From DATCZB01 sp035513215 (GTDB taxonomy: Bacteria; Pseudomonadota; Gammaproteobacteria; Steroidobacterales; Rariloculaceae), in assembly GCA_035513215.1 (NCBI GenBank), contig DATKCK010000052.1, positions 1 to 49,924 on the forward strand: a DNA stretch of 49,924 nt. The letters run 5' to 3'. How positions within the stretch are numbered: the first letter of the stretch is position 1; the number at the start of each line of letters is the position of its first letter. The notes below the pieces were generated by a model. It saw only the letters and a list, made by a program, of their open reading frames with translations, searched no databases and was not told where the DNA came from. This document shows, piece after piece, positions 24,929-34,739 of the stretch. The position numbers and the translations under genes are program-made.

Positions 24929-25032
24929 GGGAATTGGGGTCTGGGAATTGGGGTCTGGGAATTGGGGTCTGACCCCAAAGGGGTCTGTGGGGAATTGGGG
25001 TCTGACCCCAAATTCGTCACAAAATTCGTCAC
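24929..25032. repeat. REP-like palindromes and tandem repeats, right group
   Basis: GGGAATTGGGGTCT is repeated three times head to tail (24929-24942, 24943-24956, 24957-24970), a fourth copy ends at 25003, and complete GGGGTCTGACCCC palindromes lie at 24964-24976 and 24997-25009. The block ends in a direct repeat of AAATTCGTCAC (25010-25020 and 25022-25032) that runs into the stop codon of the next gene. With the left group it brackets the SnoaL-like gene. Confidence 0.8.
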
Positions 25033-25634
25033 TGACTGGCCCAGTACGGCTTCGGGGCTTCGCGGACGTTCGTCAGGAGCGCCGGGGCGTCGACGGGCTC
25101 GAGCGATACGACGCCTGCGTCGGCGTCGATCGTGACGGGCGCGGACAGCGACATCATGCCCTGCCCCGCATCGCCATCGCCGATCGTCATCTCGACGACG
25201 GAGTAATCGAGGGCTGCATCGGTGGCCGGATCATCGGCCTCCCAGGGACGGAAGCTCGTGAAGCCGATCGGCCTGTCCGTTACGAGCGTGATCCGCTCGC
25301 CGCCGTTCTCGCCTTCGCTGCGGTGCGCGTACTTGATCGAGTGCCCGACTGCGCTGCCGCTGCGCCAGACGACTCCGACCGTCGGCAGCTCCCGCAGCGC
25401 CGCGGCCCGATCCTCCTCGCTTTGCAGGGCGGCGATGACGGCCGCGCGCTCTTCGTCCGTGGACCAACGGATCACATCGGCCTTCAGCTCCGCATCGGCC
25501 GGCGTCATGTTGGTCGTGATCGCGAGAAAGGTATCGGGCACCGGCTGCTCCTGAGCCTGTGCCGGCGCCACCAGCGCCGGGATGCCGAGAATGATGACCA
25601 GCGCGCTTGCCGCGCCACGGGCTTTTTCGTTCAC
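25029..25634 (-). CDS. Secreted protein of unknown function
   Basis: A 201-residue exported protein with a signal peptide (about 1-28, ending PAQAQ). The mature part starts EQPVPDTFLAITTNMTPADAELKADVIRWSTDEERAAV in a helical region, and the second half is beta-rich with ERITLVTDRPIGF and VVEMTIGDGDAGQG. I do not recognise a characterised family. It starts with GTG at 25634, with GAGGAG about 11 nt upstream; the nearby ATG at 25641 is in another frame. Its last codons overlap the end of the REP-like repeat block. Confidence 0.65.
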   Translation of the reverse strand: MNEKARGAASALVIILGIPALVAPAQAQEQPVPDTFLAITTNMTPADAELKADVIRWSTDEERAAVIAALQSEEDRAAALRELPTVGVVWRSGSAVGHSIKYAHRSEGENGGERITLVTDRPIGFTSFRPWEADDPATDAALDYSVVEMTIGDGDAGQGMMSLSAPVTIDADAGVVSLEPVDAPALLTNVREAPKPYWASQ

Positions 25635-25713
25635 TTTTCATGCTCCTCGGGTTTTTCGGGGACAGCGCGTCCGGCCCATCGCGGGGCCGGACGCACGTCC
25701 GAGACAACCGGCA

Positions 25714-26223
25714 TCAGCCGACGTCGTTGTAATGACGCAGCGAGATGACGCTCGTTGCCCAGTCCGTCGCCCTCCTCGGCGACGTGCCGGTCACGCGCGT
25801 GCCGGCTTCCATGTCGGCGATGATCTCGCTCGCGCTTTCCGGAACCGGGATACGGAAGTCGATGTAGCGCCCGTCGAGCTCGGTCGAGACGAACTCGACC
25901 GGCAACGACAGCGTCGACGGCGTCAGTTCCGGATCCCTGGCCAGGCCGCGAATGCCGGCAGCCCAGGATCGCCCCGTCCAGCTCAGGACCAGGCGATCGC
26001 CTTCCGAAAACTCGTCGAGACCTTCGATCTCGACATAGCTCTCCACACGTGCCTGCACCACGGCCGTATTCGTCGCTTCGTCGTAGGACACGAGCTTGGC
26101 CGACCAGTCGTAGTTGCCTTCGTCGGCCGCGTTTGCAGACGCCGTGCCTGCGAGGCCCAGCGACAGCAACGCCGCGGCGGCCAGCGCGAAAGGTCCGGCG
26201 GGGGTTGGATCTGAAATTCTCAT
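25714..26223 (-). CDS. Secreted protein of unknown function
   Basis: A 169-residue exported protein. The signal peptide (about 1-33, ending TASANA) is followed by a beta-rich domain: YDWSAKLVSYDEATNTAVVQARV, FSEGDRLVLSWTGR and GRYIDFRIPVP. No catalytic motif is visible. It is 79 bp upstream of the other secreted gene on the same strand and may form an operon with it. GAGAGGAGA lies close upstream of the ATG. Confidence 0.65.
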   Translation of the reverse strand: MRISDPTPAGPFALAAAALLSLGLAGTASANAADEGNYDWSAKLVSYDEATNTAVVQARVESYVEIEGLDEFSEGDRLVLSWTGRSWAAGIRGLARDPELTPSTLSLPVEFVSTELDGRYIDFRIPVPESASEIIADMEAGTRVTGTSPRRATDWATSVISLRHYNDVG

Positions 26224-26295
26224 TTCACTTCTCCTCTCTTTTCAGATCGAATAGTGGAATCAGGATTCCTACAACTCTTTGAGTAGTCGAAGTCG

Positions 26296-26730
26296 TCAGG
26301 CGGCCACTTTTATTCGCCGTGGCAGCGCTTTCGCCTGCTTCGGAATCGTGATCTCGAGCACGCCATCGCGTTCGCTGGCGTTGACGCGCTCGGCGTCAAC
26401 GGTATCCGGCAGAATGAATCGGCGATGGAAACGTCCCGTGCCGCGCTGGCGGCGCGCCTTGATCACGGAATCGGCTGAGCGGACGGCCGTCCTCTCGCCG
26501 GCCAGCGTCAGAATGCCGGATTCGAGCGTGATCTCGACGTCCTTGGCCGCAACGCCGGGCAGATCGACGAAGAGCTCGAACCGATCCTCGTACTCCTCGA
26601 CGTCGGCGGCCGGCACCCAGTCGGCCGTTGCGCTGCTCGATTCGCTGCCCGCCCAGTCGCTGAACGTTCGGTTGATCTCGTCATGAAGTCGAGCCATGAG
26701 ACTCCAGGGCTCCTGTCGTACCAATGCCAT
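26296..26730 (-). CDS. Small heat-shock protein, Hsp20/alpha-crystallin family
   Basis: A 144-residue ATP-independent chaperone that holds unfolding proteins. The alpha-crystallin domain spans about 37-138: DVEEYEDRFELFVDLPGVAAKDVEI, GILTLAGERTA, GRFHRRFILPDTVD and DGVLEITIPKQ. The C-terminal I-x-V anchor is Ile-Lys-Val in RRIKVAA. AAAGGAGGAGGTG 6 nt before ATG 26730 fixes the start. A CTTGAAA box upstream suggests heat-shock sigma-factor control. Confidence 0.93.
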   Translation of the reverse strand: MALVRQEPWSLMARLHDEINRTFSDWAGSESSSATADWVPAADVEEYEDRFELFVDLPGVAAKDVEITLESGILTLAGERTAVRSADSVIKARRQRGTGRFHRRFILPDTVDAERVNASERDGVLEITIPKQAKALPRRIKVAA

Positions 26731-26778
26731 GGTTACACCTCCTCCTTTCAACGGCAAAAATACGCGCTTCGGCGATTT

Positions 26779-26806
26779 GATAACGGTCGAGGCTCAGTTT
26801 TTCAAG
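26779..26806 (-). promoter_or_regulatory. Candidate heat-shock promoter of the hsp20 gene
   Basis: On the minus strand CTTGAAA (26806-26800) matches the sigma-32 -35 element. CCGTTATC (26786-26779), 13 bp further, is only a weak match to the CCCCAT-type -10. The leader would be short. The -35 match is good; the whole promoter is tentative. Confidence 0.35.
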
Positions 26807-26978
26807 GCCGATCGCCTGAAGATTAACGAACTGTCATTCTTCGCGGCCGCCAGTCCCGACCTACGACCAGTGGCGCCATTCCTATGGGGGCAGGAACCAT
26901 TCCCCGGAATTCCTGAGCATGATGGATAACCTCGCCTGAGCGCGGCTGCAACCTCAGTCGTGAACTCGAGCCGTCTTT

Positions 26979-27992
26979 TCAATCGGGCTTCGTTCCCGTC
27001 ACGAGCGAGTAGTAGCCGTAGGATCGCTGCGCACCGATGTCCCTGAAGCCGGCGGCCTCGAGAATCTCGCGCAGCTCGGCCAGCGTGAACTGCTGGCCTT
27101 TCGTGCCGAGGCACATGAGGAGCGAAAACGCCACCGGCTGAATCGGCCCGTCGCCCGCGTCGTCGAGCAGCATCTCCTGAAGACAGATGCGCCCGCCCGG
27201 CTCGAGCGCGTCGAAACTCGATCCAGCGAGCCCGGCGCACGTCTCTAAGCTCCAGTCGTGAAAAACGTTGGCGAAGAAATGGCAGTCGTAGCCGGCCGGC
27301 CAGTCCTCGCGGAACATGTCGACGACCGTCGTATCGACGCGTTCGGCGACGCCTGCGGCCGCGATGTAGTCGGCGGCGACCTTGCAGATCGTCGGCAGGT
27401 CCATGACCGTCGCCCGTAGACTCGGATTCTCGAGCGCGATCGAGAACGCATAGCAGCCCGAGCCGCCGCCGACGTCGAGCAGGCGCTCGACGCCCGAGAA
27501 GTCGCAGGTCTTGGCGAGACCGACGGCCGGCGCAATCGAGTGACAGTGCATGAAGTCGGTGAGCTGGCGTGCCAGCGACTCGTCGATCCCGCCTTGCTCC
27601 CAGCCCTCGACCGGCCGCCCCTCGCCCGTCGCGACGCCGCGCAGGTTGTCGCGCAGCAGGTCGTGAAACGGTAGCTGGGCCGCCATGTAACTGAAAAACG
27701 GGCCCCAGAAGAACGGGCTCTCCTCGAGCATGTAGGCGCGCGAAACATGATTGAGCTGCCACTTGCCTTCGCGCCGATCGACGAAGCGAAGGCATTTGAG
27801 CATGCCGAGCAACGCGTTCAACCCGCGCGACGTATAGCCCGTTCGCGCGGCGAGCGCCGGCGTATCGGCCGGCTGCTTCAATGACTCGAAGATATCGAGC
27901 TCGAGCGCGACGCTGATCGCGGGCGTCTGATAGAGGCCGAGCCAGGCATCCCAGACCGAGGTGTCGTCGACGGCGGGCAGTTCCGGATTCAT
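26979..27992 (-). CDS. SAM-dependent O-methyltransferase (acetylserotonin/hydroxyneurosporene-type)
   Basis: A 337-residue class I methyltransferase. The N-terminal winged-helix dimerisation domain (about 10-100) includes ALAARTGYTSRGLNALLGML. The SAM motif I is LLDVGGGSGCYAF (173-179 core), and the catalytic-His segment FHDWSLETC with the EPGGRICLQEMLL strand matches small-molecule O-methyltransferases. Substrate unknown. The start at 27992 has AAGAAGGA upstream and gives a normal family length; the longer frame to 28190 lies inside the neighbouring gene. Just downstream of the quinone reductase gene on the same strand. Confidence 0.85.
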   Translation of the reverse strand: MNPELPAVDDTSVWDAWLGLYQTPAISVALELDIFESLKQPADTPALAARTGYTSRGLNALLGMLKCLRFVDRREGKWQLNHVSRAYMLEESPFFWGPFFSYMAAQLPFHDLLRDNLRGVATGEGRPVEGWEQGGIDESLARQLTDFMHCHSIAPAVGLAKTCDFSGVERLLDVGGGSGCYAFSIALENPSLRATVMDLPTICKVAADYIAAAGVAERVDTTVVDMFREDWPAGYDCHFFANVFHDWSLETCAGLAGSSFDALEPGGRICLQEMLLDDAGDGPIQPVAFSLLMCLGTKGQQFTLAELREILEAAGFRDIGAQRSYGYYSLVTGTKPD

Positions 27993-28029
27993 CGTTTTTC
28001 CTTCTTCTGGACAGTTTCGTTCGTTGTTC

Positions 28030-29004
28030 TCACGGCATGAGCACGGTCGCGCCGGTCGTACGCCGGCCCTCGAGCGCGTGGTGCGCTTCGGCCGCATCGG
28101 CCAGCGCGAACCGCTGATTGATATCGACACGGAGCGCGCCGGAGACCACTCGCGCGAAGACCTCGCGGACCCCGGCTTCGAGCTCGCCACGCTCTGCGAT
28201 GAAGTCGAACAGCGACGGGCGCGTCAGGTAGAGCGAGCCGCGCCGCATCAGCTCGAGCGGCGAGACGGGATCGACGGGACCGGAGGCGTTGCCGTAGCTG
28301 ACCATGACGCCGTGCGGCGCGAGGCAGTCGAGCGACTGCATGAAGGTGTCGCGGCCGATCGAATCGTAAACGGCGGCGACGCCCTTGCCGTCGGTCAATG
28401 CCCGAACGCGGCCGACGACGTCGTCGGATGCAAGCATAACGGCCTCGCAGCCGCGCGCGGCCGCGATTTCGCGTTTCTCTTCGCTGCCGACGATGCCGAT
28501 GACGCGCGCCCCGAGATCGGCCGCCCATTGCACGAGCAGGGAGCCGACGCCGCCGGCCGCGGCGTAGATCAGAAGCCAGTCGCCGTTCCCGACCCGAAAG
28601 CTTCGGCGCAGCAGAAACCAGCATGTCAGGCCTTTGAGCATGACGGCCGCCGCCGTAGCGGCATCGATCTCATCGGGCAGCGCCACGACGCAGCTCGCAT
28701 CGACGAGACGGGCCTCGGAGTAGGCATCGAAGGGCGCGGGCGCGACATAGGCGACACGCTGCCCGGGCTCGAGCCCGTGAACGCCCTGGCCGACAGCCGC
28801 GATCCGGCCGGTAGCCTCTGCGCCGACCCCGCTCGGCAGCTCGACGGGATAAAGCCCCTTGCGCACATAGGTGTCGATCATGTTGACGCCGATGGCCTCG
28901 TGCTCGATCCGGACTTGGCCGGCACCGGGCCCGCCGACCTCGACCGGGACGAATGTCATAACTTCGGGCCCACCGAAGCGCTCGATGCGAAATGCGCTCG
29001 TCAT
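28030..29004 (-). CDS. qorA: NADPH:quinone oxidoreductase (zeta-crystallin-like MDR)
   Basis: A 324-residue zinc-independent medium-chain reductase. The N-terminal GroES-like domain contains GVNMIDTYVRKGLYPVELPSGVGAE, a signature of bacterial quinone reductases, and the Rossmann domain has YAAAGGVGSLLVQWA. The structural zinc cysteines of alcohol dehydrogenases are absent, as expected. It reduces quinones with NADPH, by family. It lies 37 bp upstream of the O-methyltransferase on the same strand. Confidence 0.9.
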   Translation of the reverse strand: MTSAFRIERFGGPEVMTFVPVEVGGPGAGQVRIEHEAIGVNMIDTYVRKGLYPVELPSGVGAEATGRIAAVGQGVHGLEPGQRVAYVAPAPFDAYSEARLVDASCVVALPDEIDAATAAAVMLKGLTCWFLLRRSFRVGNGDWLLIYAAAGGVGSLLVQWAADLGARVIGIVGSEEKREIAAARGCEAVMLASDDVVGRVRALTDGKGVAAVYDSIGRDTFMQSLDCLAPHGVMVSYGNASGPVDPVSPLELMRRGSLYLTRPSLFDFIAERGELEAGVREVFARVVSGALRVDINQRFALADAAEAHHALEGRRTTGATVLMP

Positions 29005-29085
29005 AAGCGGATTAGATCACTCAATGGCGGCTTGCCGCGAGATAGAGATGCCGACGAGCGACGCGACGGGGCAGCCCGACTGCTC

Positions 29086-30192
29086 CTACCTGCCTCGTAC
29101 GTCGGCGTAGAGCCGCTCGAGCCCGAGCGCTTCGGCCACGGGCTTGCAGGTGATCCTGCCGCCGCGCATGTTGATCCCTTTCACGAAGCCCGGATCCTCG
29201 AGCACGGCATCGATTCCGCCGTTCGCGATTCGAAGCACATAGGGCAAGGTCGCGGCAGTCAATGCCAATGTCGAGGTTCGCGGGAACGCGCCCGGCATGT
29301 TGGTGACGCAGTAGTGCGTGACGCCGTGCTCAACGAAGACGGGATCCGAATGTGACGTCGGGCGCGACGTTTCGATGCAGCCGCCCTGATCGATGCTGAC
29401 GTCGACGATGACCGACCCCTCGGGCATGCTGCGCACCATGTCTGCCGTCACGACGCGCGGTGCCCGCGCGCCGAGGATCAGTACAGCGCCGACGAGAAGA
29501 TCCGTATCCGACAGCTCGGGCGCTAGAGCTTCCGGCGTCGAGAACTCATACCTCAGTCGCGGAATACTGCGCTCGAATTCGCCGGCGCGCTCGGGATTGA
29601 GACCGAACAGTACGACGCTTCTGGCGCCCATGGCGCCGGCAACCTTCGCGGCGTGCCGGCCGACGATGCCGTCGCCGACGATGACGACCTTGCCGTGGGG
29701 CTCGCCGAGGATCTCTCCGATCAGCGTGCCGCGGCCGCCGTTGAATTTCGCAAGGTAATAGCTGCCCATGAGCGGTGCCATCGAGCCCGCTACGGCGCTC
29801 ATCGGCGCAAGCAGCGGCAGCCGCCCGTTCTCATCCTCGACGGTCTCGTAAGCGATTGCCGTCGTGCCGGCATCGAGCAGCGCATGCGTCAGCGATCCCT
29901 CGGCGCCTGCGAGGTGCAGATAGGTGAGCAGGATCTGGCCGCCGAGAAACGTGTATTCCGACTCGAGCGGCTCTTTGACTTTGATCACAAGCGTTGAGGC
30001 CCAGGCCTCCTTTGCGCTCCCGATCGCCGCGCCCGCTGCTTCATACGCCGAATCGGCGAAGCCGCAACCGGCTCCCGCGCCGCGCTCGATGACGACCTCA
30101 TGGCCTTCCATGACAAGGGCCGCCGCGCCGTCGGGTGTCAGCCCGACGCGATTCTCGTTGTCCTTGACCTCTCTCGGAACGCCTACTCTCAC
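29086..30192 (-). CDS. ald: Alanine dehydrogenase
   Basis: A 368-residue NAD-dependent L-alanine dehydrogenase (alanine to pyruvate and ammonia). The N-terminus MRVGVPREVKDNENRVGLTPDGA with its conserved Arg and Lys is diagnostic. Other signatures are VKEPLESEYTFL, YLHLAG, the Rossmann VVIVGDGIVGRHAAKVA, and IVDVSIDQGGCIETSRPTSH. The C-terminal GVTHYCVTNMPGAFPRTST is typical. The start is GTG at 30192. Single gene between djlA and qorA, all leftward. Confidence 0.95.
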   Translation of the reverse strand: MRVGVPREVKDNENRVGLTPDGAAALVMEGHEVVIERGAGAGCGFADSAYEAAGAAIGSAKEAWASTLVIKVKEPLESEYTFLGGQILLTYLHLAGAEGSLTHALLDAGTTAIAYETVEDENGRLPLLAPMSAVAGSMAPLMGSYYLAKFNGGRGTLIGEILGEPHGKVVIVGDGIVGRHAAKVAGAMGARSVVLFGLNPERAGEFERSIPRLRYEFSTPEALAPELSDTDLLVGAVLILGARAPRVVTADMVRSMPEGSVIVDVSIDQGGCIETSRPTSHSDPVFVEHGVTHYCVTNMPGAFPRTSTLALTAATLPYVLRIANGGIDAVLEDPGFVKGINMRGGRITCKPVAEALGLERLYADVRGR

Positions 30193-30257
30193 GTGCCAAG
30201 CTTCGGGTCATCCACGGCCTGAACGCAAGGGCACGGCCGTTGATTCGTATGCCTGTG

Positions 30258-31049
30258 CTACTTGAAGTTGCGCGACCCCTTGATGAGCTCGTAGGCGAGA
30301 TTGATCTCGCGCGTGCGCTCCTCGGCGACCTGGCGCATGCTCTCGGGCAGCCCCTTCGAGGCGAGTTTGTCGGGGTGGTTCTCGCTGACCAGGCGCCGAT
30401 ACGCGCGCTTGACCTCCGCGTCGCTGGCCTCCGGCGTCAGCCCGAGCGCCGTGTAGGCATCGTCGAGCCGGGCCCGCGCCGGCGGCGCGCCGGCGCCTCC
30501 GGGGCCCGCGCCCGCCGGGCCCGCGCCCGCCGCCCGCAGCAGTGCCTCGAACTGCGCCACGTCGCGCTCGGTCAGGCCGAGCCGCCGGGCGATGCGAACG
30601 AGCATCGCGTGCTCGGCTTCGTGCACGCGCCCGTCGGCGGCAACGGCCATGCATTGCAGCTGGAGGAAGAGTCGCAGCAGCGGCCCGCGGCCGAATCCGA
30701 TCGCGCCTTTGAGACGATCGACCTCGGCGTCGAGATCGTAGCCGGGCGCCTTTCCGCGCGTGAAGGCCGCCTTCCCCTGCTCGCGCTGCTCGCCCGACAG
30801 TCGCAGCATATCGAAGATGCGCTGCGTGGCCTCGATCTCGTCCCGCGTCACGACGCCGTCGGCCTTCGACAACGCGCCCATCACGGCAAAGGTCGCATCG
30901 AGAAAACTGCCCTGGGCGCGCTGCAATCCGCTTCTGACGACTGCGGCGAGCAGGAACTGAATGCTGTAGCCGACCAGTGCGCCGATCAGAAGGCCGCGGA
31001 AGCCGCCGAACAGAAGCCCGAGCAGGGCCGCGGCGATTACGATGCTCAT
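30258..31049 (-). CDS. djlA: Co-chaperone DjlA (TerB-like and J domain)
   Basis: A 263-residue membrane-anchored DnaK co-chaperone. It has an N-terminal hydrophobic helix with glycine motif (about 1-35), a TerB-like central domain (AVMGALSKADGVVTRDEIEA, CMAVAADGRVHEAEHAML; about 48-165), a Gly/Pro/Ala linker, and a C-terminal J domain (about 192-263) with the HPD tripeptide in YRRLVSENHPDKL. The order matches DjlA. It may link envelope stress to DnaK. Confidence 0.93.
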   Translation of the reverse strand: MSIVIAAALLGLLFGGFRGLLIGALVGYSIQFLLAAVVRSGLQRAQGSFLDATFAVMGALSKADGVVTRDEIEATQRIFDMLRLSGEQREQGKAAFTRGKAPGYDLDAEVDRLKGAIGFGRGPLLRLFLQLQCMAVAADGRVHEAEHAMLVRIARRLGLTERDVAQFEALLRAAGAGPAGAGPGGAGAPPARARLDDAYTALGLTPEASDAEVKRAYRRLVSENHPDKLASKGLPESMRQVAEERTREINLAYELIKGSRNFK

Positions 31050-31090
31050 TTCGGGCCGATTGCCCCTAAACGATCATGGCGGGAGCGCCG

Positions 31091-31555
31091 CTACTGCCCG
31101 GGCTGTTGAGCGATGATCGCAAGCTCCCGGTAATTGCCCTGCATCTCCCAGGTTCCGGCATAGCCCTTCGGCAGCACTACCGCGTCGCCCGGCGCAAACT
31201 CCTGCACGCGGCCGTTTTGTTCGGTGAGAATCAGCTTGCCGCTCAGGACGAGGACGAACTCGTCGTACTCGAGCGGCCGGCTGCGATGATCGGTCTTGGC
31301 CGGTGTCGACTCGAACACCACGGCCCGCAATTCGCTGCCCTCGAACAGGTTCGCGACCCTGAACTCGAGCTCGCCCTCGACGAGGATATCGATGAAGCCG
31401 TCGTTCCGAACTTCAGTCAGGCCGATGCCGGCCATCCTGTCGGGGTCCATGCGAACGGGAGAGGGCCCATCCTGGGCGCCGGCCGACAGCGCGGTGACGA
31501 TGCACGCAGCCGCAAGGGCGGGTCGGAAGATAATTCGACGTGTGTTGCGGTTCAC
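31091..31555 (-). CDS. Secreted cupin-fold protein
   Basis: A 154-residue protein with a signal peptide (about 1-27, ending SAGAQ) and a single cupin barrel: DHRSRPLEYDEFVLVLSGKLILTEQNGRVQEFAPGDAVVLPKG. The first cupin motif would place Glu in YDEFVLVLSG, and the histidines of classical metal cupins are mostly missing, so metal binding is uncertain. The start is GTG 31555, with GAGAGGAAG about 5 nt upstream; the frame continues upstream without export features. Confidence 0.75.
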   Translation of the reverse strand: MNRNTRRIIFRPALAAACIVTALSAGAQDGPSPVRMDPDRMAGIGLTEVRNDGFIDILVEGELEFRVANLFEGSELRAVVFESTPAKTDHRSRPLEYDEFVLVLSGKLILTEQNGRVQEFAPGDAVVLPKGYAGTWEMQGNYRELAIIAQQPGQ

Positions 31556-31637
31556 TGGCTTCCTCTCGAGACGATTGGCAGGAAGCCGAAGATAGCATGC
31601 GCGTGCAGGCGCGCGATTTTGCGGGCGCGGAGGACCG

Positions 31638-31970
31638 TCAGGCAACGACGAGATTTCGGCCGCCCTTTTTCGCCTCGTAGAGCCTGACATCGGCCTCGTC
31701 CATCAGCGAGCGCGGGGGCATGCCGCCGCGGCTCTCGGCGATGCCGAAGCTGATCGTCACCGGCGCGTGGAGCCGGAGAGACTGCCAATCGTAGCGCGCG
31801 ATCGCCAGACGCAATTCCTCGCACTTCGCGTTTGCCTCGGCCGCGGTCACCTCGGGAAAAAAGATCAGAAACTCTTCCCCGCCGTAGCGCGCGATCATAT
31901 CCGACTTACGGCATCTCGCCGTCAAGAGCTCAGCGCCGCGATCTGCGAGCGAAGTCCGAAAGCGGCCGAT
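31638..31970 (-). pseudogene. Truncated GGDEF (diguanylate cyclase) domain
   Basis: Only the C-terminal two thirds of a GGDEF domain is present: a CRKSDMIARYGGEEFLIFFPEV segment containing the GGEEF active-site loop, VTISFGIAESRGG and a DEADVRLYEAKKGGRN ending. The N-terminal part of the fold with the first metal aspartate and the substrate-binding FDLDHFK-type motif is missing, and an in-frame stop lies at 31971-31973. It is therefore most likely a dead fragment, adjacent to the SEC-C gene. Confidence 0.65.
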
Positions 31971-32063
31971 TCAGCCTCGGTTCGAGCTCCCCGAAATCGA
32001 GCCTGATTCAGTAACATATGTGCCGCCAGCGGGTCGCATCTGGAACGAGGAGAGTCGAACAGC

Positions 32064-32294
32064 ATGGCCGCGATCGGACGCAACGAGCCTTGCCCCTGCG
32101 GCAGCGGTAAGAAATACAAGCGTTGCTGCCTGCTCAAGTCGCAGAAGGCCTCTTGGACGAGCCGGATCGCGATGTCGTTGATCGCGCTGATGCTGCTAAT
32201 TGGTGCCATCGTCATGCTCACGTCGCTCGGCGAGCTCGGCGAGGGCTGCCCGCTCGGGCAGGTCTGGTCTCCCGAGCACGGTCACTGCCACTGA
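32064..32294 (+). CDS. SEC-C motif membrane mini-protein (76 aa)
   Basis: The N-terminus is a near-perfect SEC-C zinc motif, GRNEPCPCGSGKKYKRCC (Cys10, Cys12, Cys21, Cys22), as at the C-terminus of SecA. A single hydrophobic helix follows (about 35-54). The C-terminal tail has a Cys62 and a His/Cys-rich end EHGHCH that could be a second metal site. The architecture suggests a membrane-anchored zinc protein near the Sec machinery or ribosome. GAGGAGAG lies upstream of the ATG. Free-standing SEC-C plus helix is unusual. Confidence 0.75.
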   Translation: MAAIGRNEPCPCGSGKKYKRCCLLKSQKASWTSRIAMSLIALMLLIGAIVMLTSLGELGEGCPLGQVWSPEHGHCH

Positions 32295-32354
32295 CAGGGA
32301 ACATTCCCGGCCGATCGTTTGCTGCTGTTCGAAATTTCCGATCAAGACGATCGA

Positions 32355-32377
32355 AATTATTCATTTCCGCGATAATT
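32355..32377 (+). promoter_or_regulatory. Inverted repeat upstream of katG
   Basis: AATTAT (32355-32360) and ATAATT (32372-32377) are perfect arms separated by 11 bp in the AT-rich patch 62-84 nt before the katG start. It could bind a dimeric regulator such as a Fur- or OxyR-class protein, but no consensus is matched well enough to name one. Confidence 0.35.
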
Positions 32378-32438
32378 AGACTCCTTCTAAAATCGAGTCC
32401 GGTGCGCAGCGAAGGCTGAACCGACAGGAGCAATTCGA

Positions 32439-34670
<2,232 letters not shown>

Positions 34671-34695
34671 GCAGCGACTGAAGCCGGCGGATAGA

Positions 34696-34736
34696 AAAGG
34701 GCGGGCCCTGCTTCGGGCCGGCCCTTTCTTTTTCGC
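34696..34736 (+). terminator. Rho-independent terminator after katG
   Basis: The arms AAAGGGCGGGCCC and GGGCCGGCCCTTT pair with one mismatch around a short TGCTTC loop, followed by TCTTTTT. It sits between convergent genes, and an A-run on the other side lets it also end transcription from the minus strand. Confidence 0.85.
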
Positions 34737-34739
34737 GTA

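Noticed and set aside
24859..25032. N-terminal extension of the SnoaL-like protein with LGSDPN repeats
   Set aside because: It is translated REP-like repeat DNA; the ATG at 24858 has a ribosome-binding site and starts a signal peptide.
24929..25032. Possible CRISPR array
   Set aside because: The units are 14 bp, contiguous and palindromic, without spacers or nearby cas genes.
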